A stretch of 64,000 bases of DNA, taken from NCBI RefSeq assembly GCF_000970795.1, contig NZ_KQ034028.1:961839-1025838 (forward strand), given 5' to 3'. A program made the translations under genes and the position numbers. This DNA is from Bombilactobacillus mellifer (GTDB lineage Bacteria; Bacillota; Bacilli; Lactobacillales; Lactobacillaceae). Shown here piece by piece: positions 18,342 to 27,791 of this stretch. Within the stretch, counting starts at the first letter, position 1. The number at the start of each line of letters is the position of its first letter. The notes under the pieces are model-generated. The model did not search any database, was not told the DNA's origin, and worked only from the letters and a program-made list of their open reading frames with translations.

Positions 18342-18369
18342 AAAAGCCAGCCACTAGGCTGACTTTTTT
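18342..18369. terminator. Shared terminator of rpsT and holA
   Basis: AAAAGCCAGCC-ACTA-GGCTGACTTTTTT with one C-A mismatch. The holA stop codon sits in the loop, so one hairpin serves both convergent genes. Confidence 0.8.
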
Positions 18370-19379
18370 GTTTGAATAAACTGAATCATAAATAATTCAA
18401 ATAACTGCTCTTTATCACCCTGTCCGGATTTCATGCGATAATCAATCGTAATTAAATCTCGCAGGGCTTTTTTTAATTCGGCAACAGAATATTGCTGGCT
18501 TCTTTGGACTGCTAATTTAATTCGATAAGGATGCACTTGCAAATAACCCGATAATTTTCCTACCGCCATCCCCTTTTGTTGTAAGAGCTTAACTTGTAGT
18601 AAGAGACGCAATTGAGCTTGAGCTAATGCAGTAATGCCCACCACTTCACTTTTTAAGAGCAGTAATTGATGATAATTACTTTCTGCCTGTTTCAAATCAC
18701 CCTTCAGTATGGCCGTCATTAAATCAAAAACATTATCATCCAAAGTCTGCGGCACTAATTGTTGGACGGTACTTTCAGTAATGGGCTGACCCGGTTGATA
18801 TAATAATAATTTTTGTAATTCGTTGCTGGCCAGTGAATAATCAGAATTGGTGCGTAAAATTAATTGTTCTAAGGCTGCTTTGGTAATCTGTCCATGCTGT
18901 TCTTGAACATCTTGCTGTAATCGGATAGTCAATTGTTGAGCAGTTAATTTTTGAGCACTGACTACCTGACAGTGTTTCAAAAATAGTTTAGTAATTTTTT
19001 TTCGTTGATCCAATTTTTCATAAGGTGCAAAAAAAACGAGAACTGTTGTAGGTTGCGGGTGTTTTAAATATTTTTCTAGTTCCTTGAAAGCAGCTTGGGG
19101 CTTACCAAGGCTTTGATTACTACTTAAAAAATAAGTATTAGTCACAAAAATCAAGCGATAGCTTCCCATGAAAGGCAAAGAGGCTGCTTCAGCTAAAACT
19201 GTCGTTAGTTCTGTTTCCTCTAAATTGAATTCCACAAAATTCATGTCGCGTTCGGTGGGAGTTAAGAGGTTCTCAAAACTGTGACGGATTTGACTAATAA
19301 GTTGAGTTTCCGTGCCCGTTACTAAATAAAGTGGTCCTACTTTTTGCGATAATTCTTGGATAAAGTCATTGATTAGCAT
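18354..19379 (-). CDS. holA: DNA polymerase III subunit delta
   Basis: Clamp-loader delta subunit, 341 residues, which opens the beta sliding clamp. The N-terminal AAA+-like domain without a usable Walker A (PLYLVTGTETQLI) and the C-terminal collar helices match the YqeN-type delta of Firmicutes. The ATG at 19379 overlaps the 3' end of comEC by 14 bases and has AAAGGA nine bases upstream; a longer reading inside comEC is not favoured. Following comEC is the usual order in Bacilli. Confidence 0.93.
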   Translation of the reverse strand: MLINDFIQELSQKVGPLYLVTGTETQLISQIRHSFENLLTPTERDMNFVEFNLEETELTTVLAEAASLPFMGSYRLIFVTNTYFLSSNQSLGKPQAAFKELEKYLKHPQPTTVLVFFAPYEKLDQRKKITKLFLKHCQVVSAQKLTAQQLTIRLQQDVQEQHGQITKAALEQLILRTNSDYSLASNELQKLLLYQPGQPITESTVQQLVPQTLDDNVFDLMTAILKGDLKQAESNYHQLLLLKSEVVGITALAQAQLRLLLQVKLLQQKGMAVGKLSGYLQVHPYRIKLAVQRSQQYSVAELKKALRDLITIDYRMKSGQGDKEQLFELFMIQFIQTKKSA

Positions 19380-21594
19380 TAATCTGATCCTTTGTAAAAA
19401 TTTGCCACCATTGTTGACCATTCAAAGTATAATGCCAAGTCAACATACCATGTTCGGCCGTATTTAAATAGGGAATTTGTAATTTTTTTAAAGTATGCAA
19501 CGTTTCAGGATGCGGATGGCCATAGCGATTTTTTCTACCCGCGGAAATTAAAACGAGCCGCGGATGAGCTTGCTTTAAAAATTGTGGATCACTAGCTGTT
19601 TTGCTGCCGTGATGTCCCGCTTTGACATAATCGAGATGCGGTATGTGGGTAAATAGTTTTAATTCATTTTCCCGATTAAGATCTCCGGAAAATAACCATT
19701 TAGTATTTTGAATTTGAATTAATAGCGTAAGCGAATCTTCATTAACTCCTGTGGAAAGACGTTTCGGCCAAAGCACCAAAAACTTACAATACTTCTTGAG
19801 TTTTAATTCATCGTTTACTTTGAGTGTTTGGTAATGTACTTGCTGAGCAAAAGGCTGTAATTGACGAACTAAGGCGCGGCTATGCTCCATGCCTTGGGCA
19901 AAACAAACTTCCCGCACCGGAAAATTTTTTAATAAAATAGCTAAATCGCCAATATGATCAGCATCTTGATGTGATAAAAAGACATAATCCAGATGCGTAA
20001 TGCCACGGTAATGTAAGTATGGAATCGTAATTTGCTCCACGCGATGCGTTTGGGCAAGGTGACGGCCAAATTGCAACTTACCACCCGTATCAATTAGACA
20101 GGTTTTCCGTAAAAAAGGAGTGGTTATTAAAATACTATCACCTTGGCCAATGTCAATAATACTCACCTCACCACTTAATGGGCAATGATTAACTATAAAA
20201 ATTCCCAGATAAACCACAGCTAATAAACGATACCAGTGACTGGATTTTTCATTCAACCATAATAAAGTAACGATCATCAATAACACTGTTAAAAACACAC
20301 TAATATGCCCGAAGGTGATTTGAGACCAGTTAGCATGGGCAAGGCCTTGAATAGGCGCATATACCCCCTTAAATAGTTGTTCTAGTCCCGCTAAAATAAG
20401 TGGACAATTCACGCACAATAAACTCAATAAAGTGAGCGGAATGATTATCTTTTCAAAGACTGGCGTTAGGACTAAATTAGCCCCAAAGGTTAACCAACTA
20501 AAAGTATAATTATGATACAACAAAATTGGCATACTCAAAAAATTAATTAATAATGACCGCTGCCAAGACTTGCGCTGGCGAGCCACAATCAACCCATAAG
20601 ACAATAAATAACTTAATTGACCGGCTAGTGTAAACAAAACATATGGCTCCAAAAACGTTTGGACCAATAAAACTATCCCAAATACATCATGTCGTGAAAG
20701 CTGCCAATGTAATTTTGATTGTAAAATCCGAATTATTTGTAAACCACAGGCCCGCCATATACCAACTCCCGAACCTGCTAAAACCGCAAATGCGGGCAAA
20801 CTAACTACTAAAAACCATTCAACATAGTTTTGAGGCAAACGCAATTTAGCTGTGAGCTGATATAATAGATCAACCAACAAATAGACATGTAATCCCGAAA
20901 TGCTAAAAATATGAATAATTCCTAAATTAGTTAACCCCTGACGTAAATCTACTTCCTCATTAGGGAAATAACCCCATAACAAACTACTAGCATTAACCCT
21001 TAACCAATGCGGCAGGGGTTTTAAGAACTGCAAACAATAAAAGCGCCAGCGATGTAAACAATCAATCGGTTTTAAACTCCGAGGTTGATAGCGTACCTGC
21101 CATGTTTGAATTTGCGCTTGATAATCAATTTTTTGGTAGTGATTATATTTTTGAAAATCAAATTCTCCCGGGTTCGTAGCCGGAGTAAGGCGTTGCCAGT
21201 GCCAGTCACCATAAAGCATTATTTTGTGGGCGCTGGCTGGCCACTTGTGATCACTAGGTCCACCAAAACGGACTTTTTGCCCCGTTGGCAATTGACCTAC
21301 TCCAGAGACCCAGTGATTACGATAATGCCATTGATCAGGTTGGACAATAATTTGATGCATAGTGGGCTTGGCCGCCACTTGTAAATCCAAACACCACCAA
21401 CTAATACCAGTTAGTACTAGTACTTCTATTAAAATTGGATAACACCGATTTTTCAGTAGGGTATTCAAAATTATTAAATAAGCTAAGCCCCATAACCAAT
21501 GATTAACACGTATCGCAATACTTATTTGTACAGTCAATGCTAATACAAAAAACCAGCCTGAGTTAAACGCTAAGTTGATCTTTGATACTTTCAA
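19366..21594 (-). CDS. comEC: DNA internalization channel protein ComEC/Rec2
   Basis: Multispanning membrane protein, 742 residues, forming the channel for single-stranded DNA uptake in natural transformation. An N-terminal soluble domain (about 60-180) lies between membrane helices, the competence transmembrane domain covers about 200-470, and a C-terminal metallo-beta-lactamase domain carries DIGQGDS and SHQDADHIGD. The frame is intact. The start is TTG, overlapping comEA by 32 bases, with AGGAG nine bases upstream. Confidence 0.93.
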   Translation of the reverse strand: MKVSKINLAFNSGWFFVLALTVQISIAIRVNHWLWGLAYLIILNTLLKNRCYPILIEVLVLTGISWWCLDLQVAAKPTMHQIIVQPDQWHYRNHWVSGVGQLPTGQKVRFGGPSDHKWPASAHKIMLYGDWHWQRLTPATNPGEFDFQKYNHYQKIDYQAQIQTWQVRYQPRSLKPIDCLHRWRFYCLQFLKPLPHWLRVNASSLLWGYFPNEEVDLRQGLTNLGIIHIFSISGLHVYLLVDLLYQLTAKLRLPQNYVEWFLVVSLPAFAVLAGSGVGIWRACGLQIIRILQSKLHWQLSRHDVFGIVLLVQTFLEPYVLFTLAGQLSYLLSYGLIVARQRKSWQRSLLINFLSMPILLYHNYTFSWLTFGANLVLTPVFEKIIIPLTLLSLLCVNCPLILAGLEQLFKGVYAPIQGLAHANWSQITFGHISVFLTVLLMIVTLLWLNEKSSHWYRLLAVVYLGIFIVNHCPLSGEVSIIDIGQGDSILITTPFLRKTCLIDTGGKLQFGRHLAQTHRVEQITIPYLHYRGITHLDYVFLSHQDADHIGDLAILLKNFPVREVCFAQGMEHSRALVRQLQPFAQQVHYQTLKVNDELKLKKYCKFLVLWPKRLSTGVNEDSLTLLIQIQNTKWLFSGDLNRENELKLFTHIPHLDYVKAGHHGSKTASDPQFLKQAHPRLVLISAGRKNRYGHPHPETLHTLKKLQIPYLNTAEHGMLTWHYTLNGQQWWQIFTKDQINANQ

Positions 21595-22159
21595 GCGTTT
21601 TAGCTCCTATACCTTTCACCTTGATTAAATCTTCCACTTTTTGAAAACTGCCGGCACTTTGACGATAGTCAATAATCGCCGCTGCTTTTTTGGGACCAAT
21701 TCCACTAATATTTTGTAATTCGGTCTCGGTTGCTGAATTTAAATTAACCGTTGCTGAACTACCGTTTGTAGCAGAATTGTCATCTGTTGGGCTCACAGCT
21801 TCTGCTTGATTAGGAACATAAATTTGACTTTGATCGTGTAATTTTTGGGCTTGATTAACTCCTTTCAAACTAGCTGCCTCCGTTGTTCCCCCTGCTCGTT
21901 TAATGGCATCATATACACGAGCAGTAGCTGCTAGTTGGTAGACTCCTGGGCGATTAACTGCCCCTTGTACATCTACCATAAGATACTTTGAAGTTGATTT
22001 TTTAGAATTAGTCGTCGTTTTGGGAGCAGCTTTTAATGTGACTTCTTGTTGAATTTGTGTTTGGCGGTGAATCCAGTAACTACTGCCACACACTAATAAT
22101 ATTAGTACTCCAAGAAACCATACCCGATATTTCATCATCCACAATTTGACTGACTGCAT
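21563..22159 (-). CDS. comEA: Competence DNA receptor ComEA
   Basis: Membrane-anchored double-stranded DNA receptor for transformation, 198 residues. One N-terminal membrane helix (about 10-28), an SLBB domain around VDVQGAVNRPGVYQL, a Ser/Thr/Asn linker, then tandem HhH motifs (NISGIGPKKAAAII and KVKGIGAKTLESI) that bind DNA. The ATG at 22159 has GGGTGA five bases before it. It is cotranscribed with comEC; no ComK/ComX box was recognised upstream. Confidence 0.93.
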   Translation of the reverse strand: MQSVKLWMMKYRVWFLGVLILLVCGSSYWIHRQTQIQQEVTLKAAPKTTTNSKKSTSKYLMVDVQGAVNRPGVYQLAATARVYDAIKRAGGTTEAASLKGVNQAQKLHDQSQIYVPNQAEAVSPTDDNSATNGSSATVNLNSATETELQNISGIGPKKAAAIIDYRQSAGSFQKVEDLIKVKGIGAKTLESIKDQLSV

Positions 22160-22182
22160 AATTATCACCCATTTTTAATTAC

Positions 22183-22217
22183 CAAAAAAACACATCTTTT
22201 TTTTTAATGATGTGTTT
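22183..22217 (-). terminator. Terminator of the ylbG-rsmD-coaD-sepM operon
   Basis: Minus-strand AAACACATC and GATGTGTTT followed by Ts. The stop codon of the SepM-like gene lies between the arms. It separates that operon from comEA. Confidence 0.75.
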
Positions 22218-23238
22218 GTAGATAATTAATTGCGTCAGTAAAACTCGTGACTGGTACAATTTTCATTGGTGAATGTAAGCGTTGCACAGCCCGCTGCGCC
22301 AATTGATAATTAGTTTGATAATGAGGATGTACATGTTTCATGTGTCGCGTAATTTTTTCTTGTGGGGCGAAAAAAATACGTGCATGCTGTTTTTGTGCAG
22401 CGTAAACTTTTTTATCAATCCCGCCAATAGGCCCAACATTCCCTTGCGAATCAATGGTTCCTGTCCCTGCAATTATTTGCCCATGGGTTAAATCTTGTCG
22501 CACTAACTGGGCATAAATTTGCAAAGCAAACATCAAACCTGCCGATGGACCCCCAATTGCGCCTGCATGAATTTGAACCGCTGGTCGACTATGCACACGC
22601 AAATGATCTACTAATGTGATCCCAATACCGCTTTGATGTTGTTTATTTAAACTTATTAACGAACGAGTTACTTGACGAGTTTTGCCCTGACGTTTATAGG
22701 TTAAAGTAACTTTTTGTCCTGGTTGCCGCGTCTTGACATAATGTTGAAAAGCTTGCGCATTAGAAAATTCTTGGTGATCAATCTGCGTGATTGTGTCTCC
22801 TACCCGTAAATGCTTTTTAAAATGTGATTGTGGTAAAATCGACATCACGTAAATGCCTAAGTATTGTTTGTGATACGAGACATGAGCTTTTTTACAAGCC
22901 ACTTCAATCGCACTATTACCAGCGTTTTCCATAAAATAACGTTGTGTCCGCTCGTATTCCTGATTGTTATTGTCACCTAATACTGCTTTTTTAGGTAAGA
23001 TTTCTTGAAAGGGAAGAATTTTTGCGAGCAATAAATTTAAAGCAGTCCCCGACTTTACAGCTACGGTAGTAAATAAAAACTCGCCCTTTTGATGATCGGG
23101 ATGGCGTTGAACTTGAATAACTTGAGAAGTGGGTTGTGCTGCTCCGGGAGCTTCCACAAAATACGGTAACGGATACAACCCCACAAGGAGTAAAAGAATT
23201 ATAAAAAGCCAAATTAGATATTTTCGGAATTTTTTCAT
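22204..23238 (-). CDS. sepM: PDZ/Lon-type membrane serine protease (SepM/YlbL family)
   Basis: 344 residues. N-terminal membrane anchor (about 8-27), PDZ domain near 125-195 (YVMSILPQSHFKKHLRVGDTI), and a C-terminal Lon-like proteolytic domain with predicted Ser232 (GGPSAG) and Lys277 (GGIDKK) as the catalytic dyad. The protease domain would face outward. SepM trims competence pheromone in streptococci; YlbL has other roles in Bacillus, so the substrate here is open. It starts inside the coaD end (four-base overlap). Confidence 0.88.
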   Translation of the reverse strand: MKKFRKYLIWLFIILLLLVGLYPLPYFVEAPGAAQPTSQVIQVQRHPDHQKGEFLFTTVAVKSGTALNLLLAKILPFQEILPKKAVLGDNNNQEYERTQRYFMENAGNSAIEVACKKAHVSYHKQYLGIYVMSILPQSHFKKHLRVGDTITQIDHQEFSNAQAFQHYVKTRQPGQKVTLTYKRQGKTRQVTRSLISLNKQHQSGIGITLVDHLRVHSRPAVQIHAGAIGGPSAGLMFALQIYAQLVRQDLTHGQIIAGTGTIDSQGNVGPIGGIDKKVYAAQKQHARIFFAPQEKITRHMKHVHPHYQTNYQLAQRAVQRLHSPMKIVPVTSFTDAINYLQTHH

Positions 23239-23735
23239 AATGAGCGATCACGTTTTGCAGCTAAGGCTTGTGCTACCACTGGGGGTACTAAGCCATCAAT
23301 ATTTCCGTGATAATACACGATTTCTTTGACCATGCTGGAAGAAATGTGTGCATAGCGAGGATGGGCAATTAAGTAAATAGTTTCTAATTGTCCAACTTGC
23401 AAACGATTGACTTCTTGCATGTCCAATTCATATTCCAAATCTGCCGGTGTCCGCAATCCCCGTATTAAGAAGTTAGCATGTACTTGTTGCGCCACTTGCG
23501 TCACCAATTGATCTTGGCTGACCATTAAATGAATATTGTGCGCTGCTTGTGCGTCTTTGAGACTAGCCGCTAATAAATCACGTTTTTCTGTAAATGAAAA
23601 AGTATACTGTTTTTGCGTATTTTTCATAATTACCACGTATAATTGATCTACGATAGTAGCCGCACGTTGAATTAACTCCAAGTGACCATTAGTTACAGGA
23701 TCAAAACTGCCTGCATAAAGTCCGATTTTTGACAT
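23235..23735 (-). CDS. coaD: Phosphopantetheine adenylyltransferase
   Basis: 166 residues, penultimate step of coenzyme A synthesis. The nucleotidyltransferase motif GSFDPVTNGHLE is at 9-20 and the second signature ISSSMVKEI lies in the C-terminal third. It begins on the base after the rsmD stop, and its stop overlaps the next gene; rsmD-coaD-ylbL is a conserved Firmicutes order. Confidence 0.98.
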   Translation of the reverse strand: MSKIGLYAGSFDPVTNGHLELIQRAATIVDQLYVVIMKNTQKQYTFSFTEKRDLLAASLKDAQAAHNIHLMVSQDQLVTQVAQQVHANFLIRGLRTPADLEYELDMQEVNRLQVGQLETIYLIAHPRYAHISSSMVKEIVYYHGNIDGLVPPVVAQALAAKRDRSL

Positions 23736-24293
23736 TTATTCTCCCTCAAAGCGCCATATTTCTACGAAAGTCTGACCATATTTTTTACTAGCTATACAAG
23801 AAAAATTAGATGGCCGCTGCTGGCTCAAATCATAATTAGTTTCTATGATAATAAAAGCATGCGGTGCTAACAACTGCTGTTGCACACATTGACGGATTAT
23901 ATCCAAATTAACATGCATGGCATACGGCGGATCCAAAATTAATAAATCTAATGGTGTCGCCAAAGTATTTAACTTGTCTAAAGCCTGTTGCGCTGTCATT
24001 TTCCAAAGTATAAAAGCAGCTGGAGCGTGAGTTTTTTGAATATTAGCTTGGATCGTTTTAATCGCCGTATAGTTTTTATCTACTAAATACATCTGCTCCA
24101 AACCACGGGAAACAGCTTCAATTCCCAATGCCCCTGTTCCGGCAAATAAATCCAGGCCATAATGCATTTGAGAGCAATGAGCCGCTAAAATATTATATAT
24201 CGATTCTTTCACCTTGGCGCCTGTAGGACGGGTATTACGTCCAGGAACTGGTTTTAAAGGCAAGCCGTGAAATTTACCCGCAATTACTCGCAT
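23736..24293 (-). CDS. rsmD: 16S rRNA (guanine966-N2)-methyltransferase RsmD
   Basis: Rossmann-fold SAM methyltransferase of 185 residues modifying G966 of 16S rRNA. It begins MRVIAGKFHGLPL with the family RPTGAKVKESIYNIL segment; motif I is DLFAGTGALGIEA and the catalytic motif is DPPY. It overlaps the ylbG 3' end by 10 bases and abuts coaD. Confidence 0.96.
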   Translation of the reverse strand: MRVIAGKFHGLPLKPVPGRNTRPTGAKVKESIYNILAAHCSQMHYGLDLFAGTGALGIEAVSRGLEQMYLVDKNYTAIKTIQANIQKTHAPAAFILWKMTAQQALDKLNTLATPLDLLILDPPYAMHVNLDIIRQCVQQQLLAPHAFIIIETNYDLSQQRPSNFSCIASKKYGQTFVEIWRFEGE

Positions 24294-24565
24294 AATTCTT
24301 CATTTCTTTTTAATTTAATCGCCGTGGCATCCGCTGTCGAATAATCAGTTTTCAGTGTTTGGCGGGGTGATAATTCAACTCTTTTAACGAAGGGCAAATC
24401 ATTAATTTTGGCCATAAGTGTTTGACTGTGTTGAGCAGTTAAATACATAATTGCATAATTCATTTTAAATGAAACATAGACGACTGTTCCTAATCGTCGT
24501 AATTTTTTACTGGAACGACAAGTCGTTAACCAGACAATAATTTCTTGACGTGCAGTGATCTGCAA
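24284..24565 (-). CDS. ylbG: YlbG family protein (DUF2129)
   Basis: 93 residues. The core EIIVWLTTCRSSKKLRRLG and LPFVKRVELSPR match the DUF2129 family, a small cytoplasmic protein of unknown function found before rsmD in Bacilli. It lies 15 bases after ftsW. The Lys/Arg-rich tail after residue 75 is longer than the core domain. Confidence 0.9.
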   Translation of the reverse strand: MQITARQEIIVWLTTCRSSKKLRRLGTVVYVSFKMNYAIMYLTAQHSQTLMAKINDLPFVKRVELSPRQTLKTDYSTADATAIKLKRNEELCE

Positions 24566-24580
24566 AAGACAACATCCTTT

Positions 24581-25756
24581 CTAATTTAGTGAGTTATTTT
24601 GGCGCAAGTTGACGGAAATATTAAGCACTATTCCCATACAAATTGATAAAACTAATGTACTGGATCCCCCATAGCTAATAAATGGTAAAGTGACTCCCGT
24701 AATAGGCAATAAACCAACCACGCCCCCAATATTGAAAGCACTTTGAATAAATAGAAAACCCGCAATCCCATAGCACAATAAAGATAAATAAATTTGCGAA
24801 GCACTAAAGCCCAGATACACTATCCGAAAAATCAAAACAGCTAAAAGCCCTATTACCAAACTTACTCCGACCAGTCCCAATTCTTCGGCAATGATGGCCA
24901 GTATAAAATCCGTATAAGGTTCAGGTAAATAACCTAATTTTTGAATACTATTGCCAAGTCCACGGCCCCATAAACCGCCGTTGTTAATTGCGTAGTAAGA
25001 GTTGACTAATTGAGATCCACCAGATTTTTCCAATTTAAAAGGATGGTAAAACGACATTAAACGCCGAACTCGATAGGAGGAATGATCCATATGCATAGAA
25101 TGCTCTGCAAAATAAAAATAACCACAAACAAATAAGATAATTAAGAAAATTACGGTGATAACCACATATTTAATATCTAATCCTGAGGCAAAGGACATTA
25201 AAAATACAATAGCAGCAATGATCGCCGCTCCTCCTAAATCTGGTTGAAACATGGTCAAACCCGTGATGAGTAAGCCCACCAAAACCGGTGGCCATAATTG
25301 CGAAAAAATTTGTTTTAAGGATTGCTGCGAAATATTTAAAACGCGGCTACTATACACTTTGGCCAAGTATAAGATTAACGCTAATTTAGCTAATTCTAAA
25401 GGTTGAATATGAAATGGACCAATTGGAATCCAAGCGGAAGCTCCATTAATCGAAGCCTGCGGATTAAAATGTTTGCGAATTAGTAAAACTATCAGTAAAG
25501 CTAAAACAATAAGTAAAAACCACTTCGTGAATAAAGATCGTTTGAGAACATCAATCTTTAAAAAATAAAAAAACGCACATAATAAAAATCCGACAGCCAC
25601 AAACAATGCTTGCCTTTTCAAATAAATACTACTATTTAATCCTTGCAATTGTGCTGCGTTAGAACTGGCCGAATAAACCATCACGATGCCAAGGGCCGAA
25701 AGAAGAATAAACGGAACCAGAATCCAGAAATCAATATTTTTTAATTTAGTTTGCAC
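24581..25756 (-). CDS. ftsW: Peptidoglycan glycosyltransferase FtsW
   Basis: SEDS-family polytopic membrane protein of 391 residues with about ten helices; polymerises septal lipid II with its cognate class B PBP. Conserved features include MVYSASS, FQPDLGGAAI with the likely catalytic Asp, and PITGVTLPFISYGGSS. The GTG at 25756 is chosen because GGGAG lies eight bases before it; the longer reading would begin inside that site. It is FtsW rather than RodA by length and by the neighbour ylbG, though SEDS proteins are hard to separate by eye. Confidence 0.88.
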   Translation of the reverse strand: MQTKLKNIDFWILVPFILLSALGIVMVYSASSNAAQLQGLNSSIYLKRQALFVAVGFLLCAFFYFLKIDVLKRSLFTKWFLLIVLALLIVLLIRKHFNPQASINGASAWIPIGPFHIQPLELAKLALILYLAKVYSSRVLNISQQSLKQIFSQLWPPVLVGLLITGLTMFQPDLGGAAIIAAIVFLMSFASGLDIKYVVITVIFLIILFVCGYFYFAEHSMHMDHSSYRVRRLMSFYHPFKLEKSGGSQLVNSYYAINNGGLWGRGLGNSIQKLGYLPEPYTDFILAIIAEELGLVGVSLVIGLLAVLIFRIVYLGFSASQIYLSLLCYGIAGFLFIQSAFNIGGVVGLLPITGVTLPFISYGGSSTLVLSICMGIVLNISVNLRQNNSLN

Positions 25757-25844
25757 CGCCAGAACTCCCATCAATGATCATTCAAGGTCCTTCAAACTTT
25801 GAATAGTGTGACCATATCTTTTCAAAGCTATCGGCAATATTATA

Positions 25845-25878
25845 ACAAAAAACTACGACAATGGTGTGTGTCGTAGTT
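25845..25878 (-). terminator. typA terminator
   Basis: AACTACGACA and TGTCGTAGTT arms, with six Ts following on the minus strand. Confidence 0.9.
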
Positions 25879-25886
25879 GCGTTCTG

Positions 25887-27719
25887 CTATTTTTGACGAT
25901 GCTTATCCGCTTTCCGGCGTTCGTTTGTATTTAATATTTTCTTACGTAAACGAATGCTCTCTGGTGTTACTTCACAATATTCATCATCATTTAAAAATTC
26001 AATTGATTGTTCTAACGATAATTTCTTCGGTGTTTTAATAGCTGCCGCATGATCTTTTCCCGCAGCCCGAGTATTAGTCAAATTTTTACCTTTAGTAACA
26101 TTAACTGCGATATCTTGATCTCGATTACTTTCGCCAATAATCATGCCTTCGTAAACTTCGACACCGGCTCCAATAAACAATTGACCGCGATCTTCCACTG
26201 ACTGCAGACTATAGGTCGTGGATGGTCCCTGATTAATGGATACTAAAGCGCCACTACGACGTCCTGGTTCCCAATTACGAATTACTGGTAAATATTTTTC
26301 AAAAGTGTGGTTCATAATACCATAACCACCAGTTTGGGACATGAACTCCGAATTATAACCAATTAAGCCTCGCGAAGGTGTGAGGAAAGTTAACCGGGTT
26401 TGACCATTACCGGTACTTTCCATATTCTGCATTTCCCCTTTTCGCTGCGCCAAAGAATCAATAATGGAACCGACATAGGCATCAGGAGTATCAATTTGGA
26501 CTAATTCAAATGGTTCACATAATTCACCATCAACTTCCTGGTAAATTACTTCCGGTCGGGATAACTGTAATTCAAAGCCTTCGCGGCGCATTTCTTCCAC
26601 TAAGATGGATAAATGCAATTCCCCCCGTCCAGAAACAATCCAAGCACCTGCTTGATCAGAATCTTCCACTCGCAAAGAAACATCGGTTTGTAATTGTTGT
26701 TTTAAACGATCTTCAATTTTCCGGGCTGTAACTAACTTACCCTCGCGACCTGCAAAGGGAGAATCATTGGCTAAGAAAGTCATTCTTAATGTCGGCTCAT
26801 CAATTCTTAAAATAGGCAGAGCTTCCGGATGGTCGACAGGTGCAACCGTTTCGCCCACAAAAATATCTTCCATCCCGGATAATCCGATTAAGTCTCCTGC
26901 CTTAGCTTCTTCGACTTCTTGACGCTTTAACCCGAAGAAACCGAAAATTTTTGTAACCCGGAAGTTTTGTTTATCGCCATTTAGCTTGAGAACCGAAACT
27001 TGATCACCTAATTTAATGCGACCCCGGAAAATACGACCGATCCCAATTCGGCCTACGTAATCATTGTAGTCCAGCATTGCAACTTGAAATTGTAACGGTT
27101 CATCACTGTTATCAATAGGTGCCGGAATGGTTTTTAAAATGGTATCAAAAATCGGGTTCATAGTGTGCTCTTGCTTTTGTGGATCGGAATCATAACTCGA
27201 GGTGCCATTGATTGCCGAAGCATAGACCACCGGAAACTCCAATTGATTTTCATCAGCGCCCAAATCAATAAATAAAGACAAAACTTCATCAACTACTTCT
27301 TCTGGGCGTGCTCCCGGACGATCAATCTTATTAATGACAACAATCGGTGTTAAATGTTGTTCTAAAGCTTTTTTTAGAACAAATCTGGTTTGCGGCATTG
27401 TACCCTCATAGGCATCAACCACCAACAAAACTCCATCAACCATTTTCATAATGCGTTCTACTTCACCGCCAAAGTCGGCATGACCGGGAGTATCCAAAAT
27501 ATTAATTTTAGTTCCCCGATATTCTACGGCGGTATTTTTTGACAAAATTGTAATTCCACGTTCTTTTTCGATGGCATTCGAATCCATTGCCCGATCGCTG
27601 ATTTCCATATGTTCTGGAAGGGTATCTGACTGTTTCAATAATTCATTGACTAAGGTTGTTTTACCGTGATCAACGTGAGCAATAATCGCAATATTACGGA
27701 TATCTTCTCTTCTTTTCAA
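25887..27719 (-). CDS. typA: Translational GTPase TypA/BipA
   Basis: 610 residues. EF-G-like ribosome-binding GTPase linked to 50S assembly at low temperature and stress. G1 is [10 protein letters not shown]2 region KERGITI, G3 DTPGH and G4 NKID, followed by domains II, III, V and the BipA-specific C-terminus. The TTG at 27719 gives MKRREDIRNIAI, the usual start, with GGAAGGAAG upstream; the ATG 18 bases earlier overlaps that ribosome site. Confidence 0.97.
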   Translation of the reverse strand: MKRREDIRNIAIIAHVDHGKTTLVNELLKQSDTLPEHMEISDRAMDSNAIEKERGITILSKNTAVEYRGTKINILDTPGHADFGGEVERIMKMVDGVLLVVDAYEGTMPQTRFVLKKALEQHLTPIVVINKIDRPGARPEEVVDEVLSLFIDLGADENQLEFPVVYASAINGTSSYDSDPQKQEHTMNPIFDTILKTIPAPIDNSDEPLQFQVAMLDYNDYVGRIGIGRIFRGRIKLGDQVSVLKLNGDKQNFRVTKIFGFFGLKRQEVEEAKAGDLIGLSGMEDIFVGETVAPVDHPEALPILRIDEPTLRMTFLANDSPFAGREGKLVTARKIEDRLKQQLQTDVSLRVEDSDQAGAWIVSGRGELHLSILVEEMRREGFELQLSRPEVIYQEVDGELCEPFELVQIDTPDAYVGSIIDSLAQRKGEMQNMESTGNGQTRLTFLTPSRGLIGYNSEFMSQTGGYGIMNHTFEKYLPVIRNWEPGRRSGALVSINQGPSTTYSLQSVEDRGQLFIGAGVEVYEGMIIGESNRDQDIAVNVTKGKNLTNTRAAGKDHAAAIKTPKKLSLEQSIEFLNDDEYCEVTPESIRLRKKILNTNERRKADKHRQK

Positions 27720-27761
27720 AATTGTGCTTCCTTCCATGCAAACATCATTGATTTAATGCAT

Positions 27762-27789
27762 AAAAAAGCTGTGATTTTCAATCACAGCT
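27762..27789 (-). terminator. Terminator after the inositol-phosphatase family gene
   Basis: Minus-strand AGCTGTGATT-GAA-AATCACAGCT followed by Ts, in the gap before typA. Confidence 0.9.
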
Positions 27790-27791
27790 CA

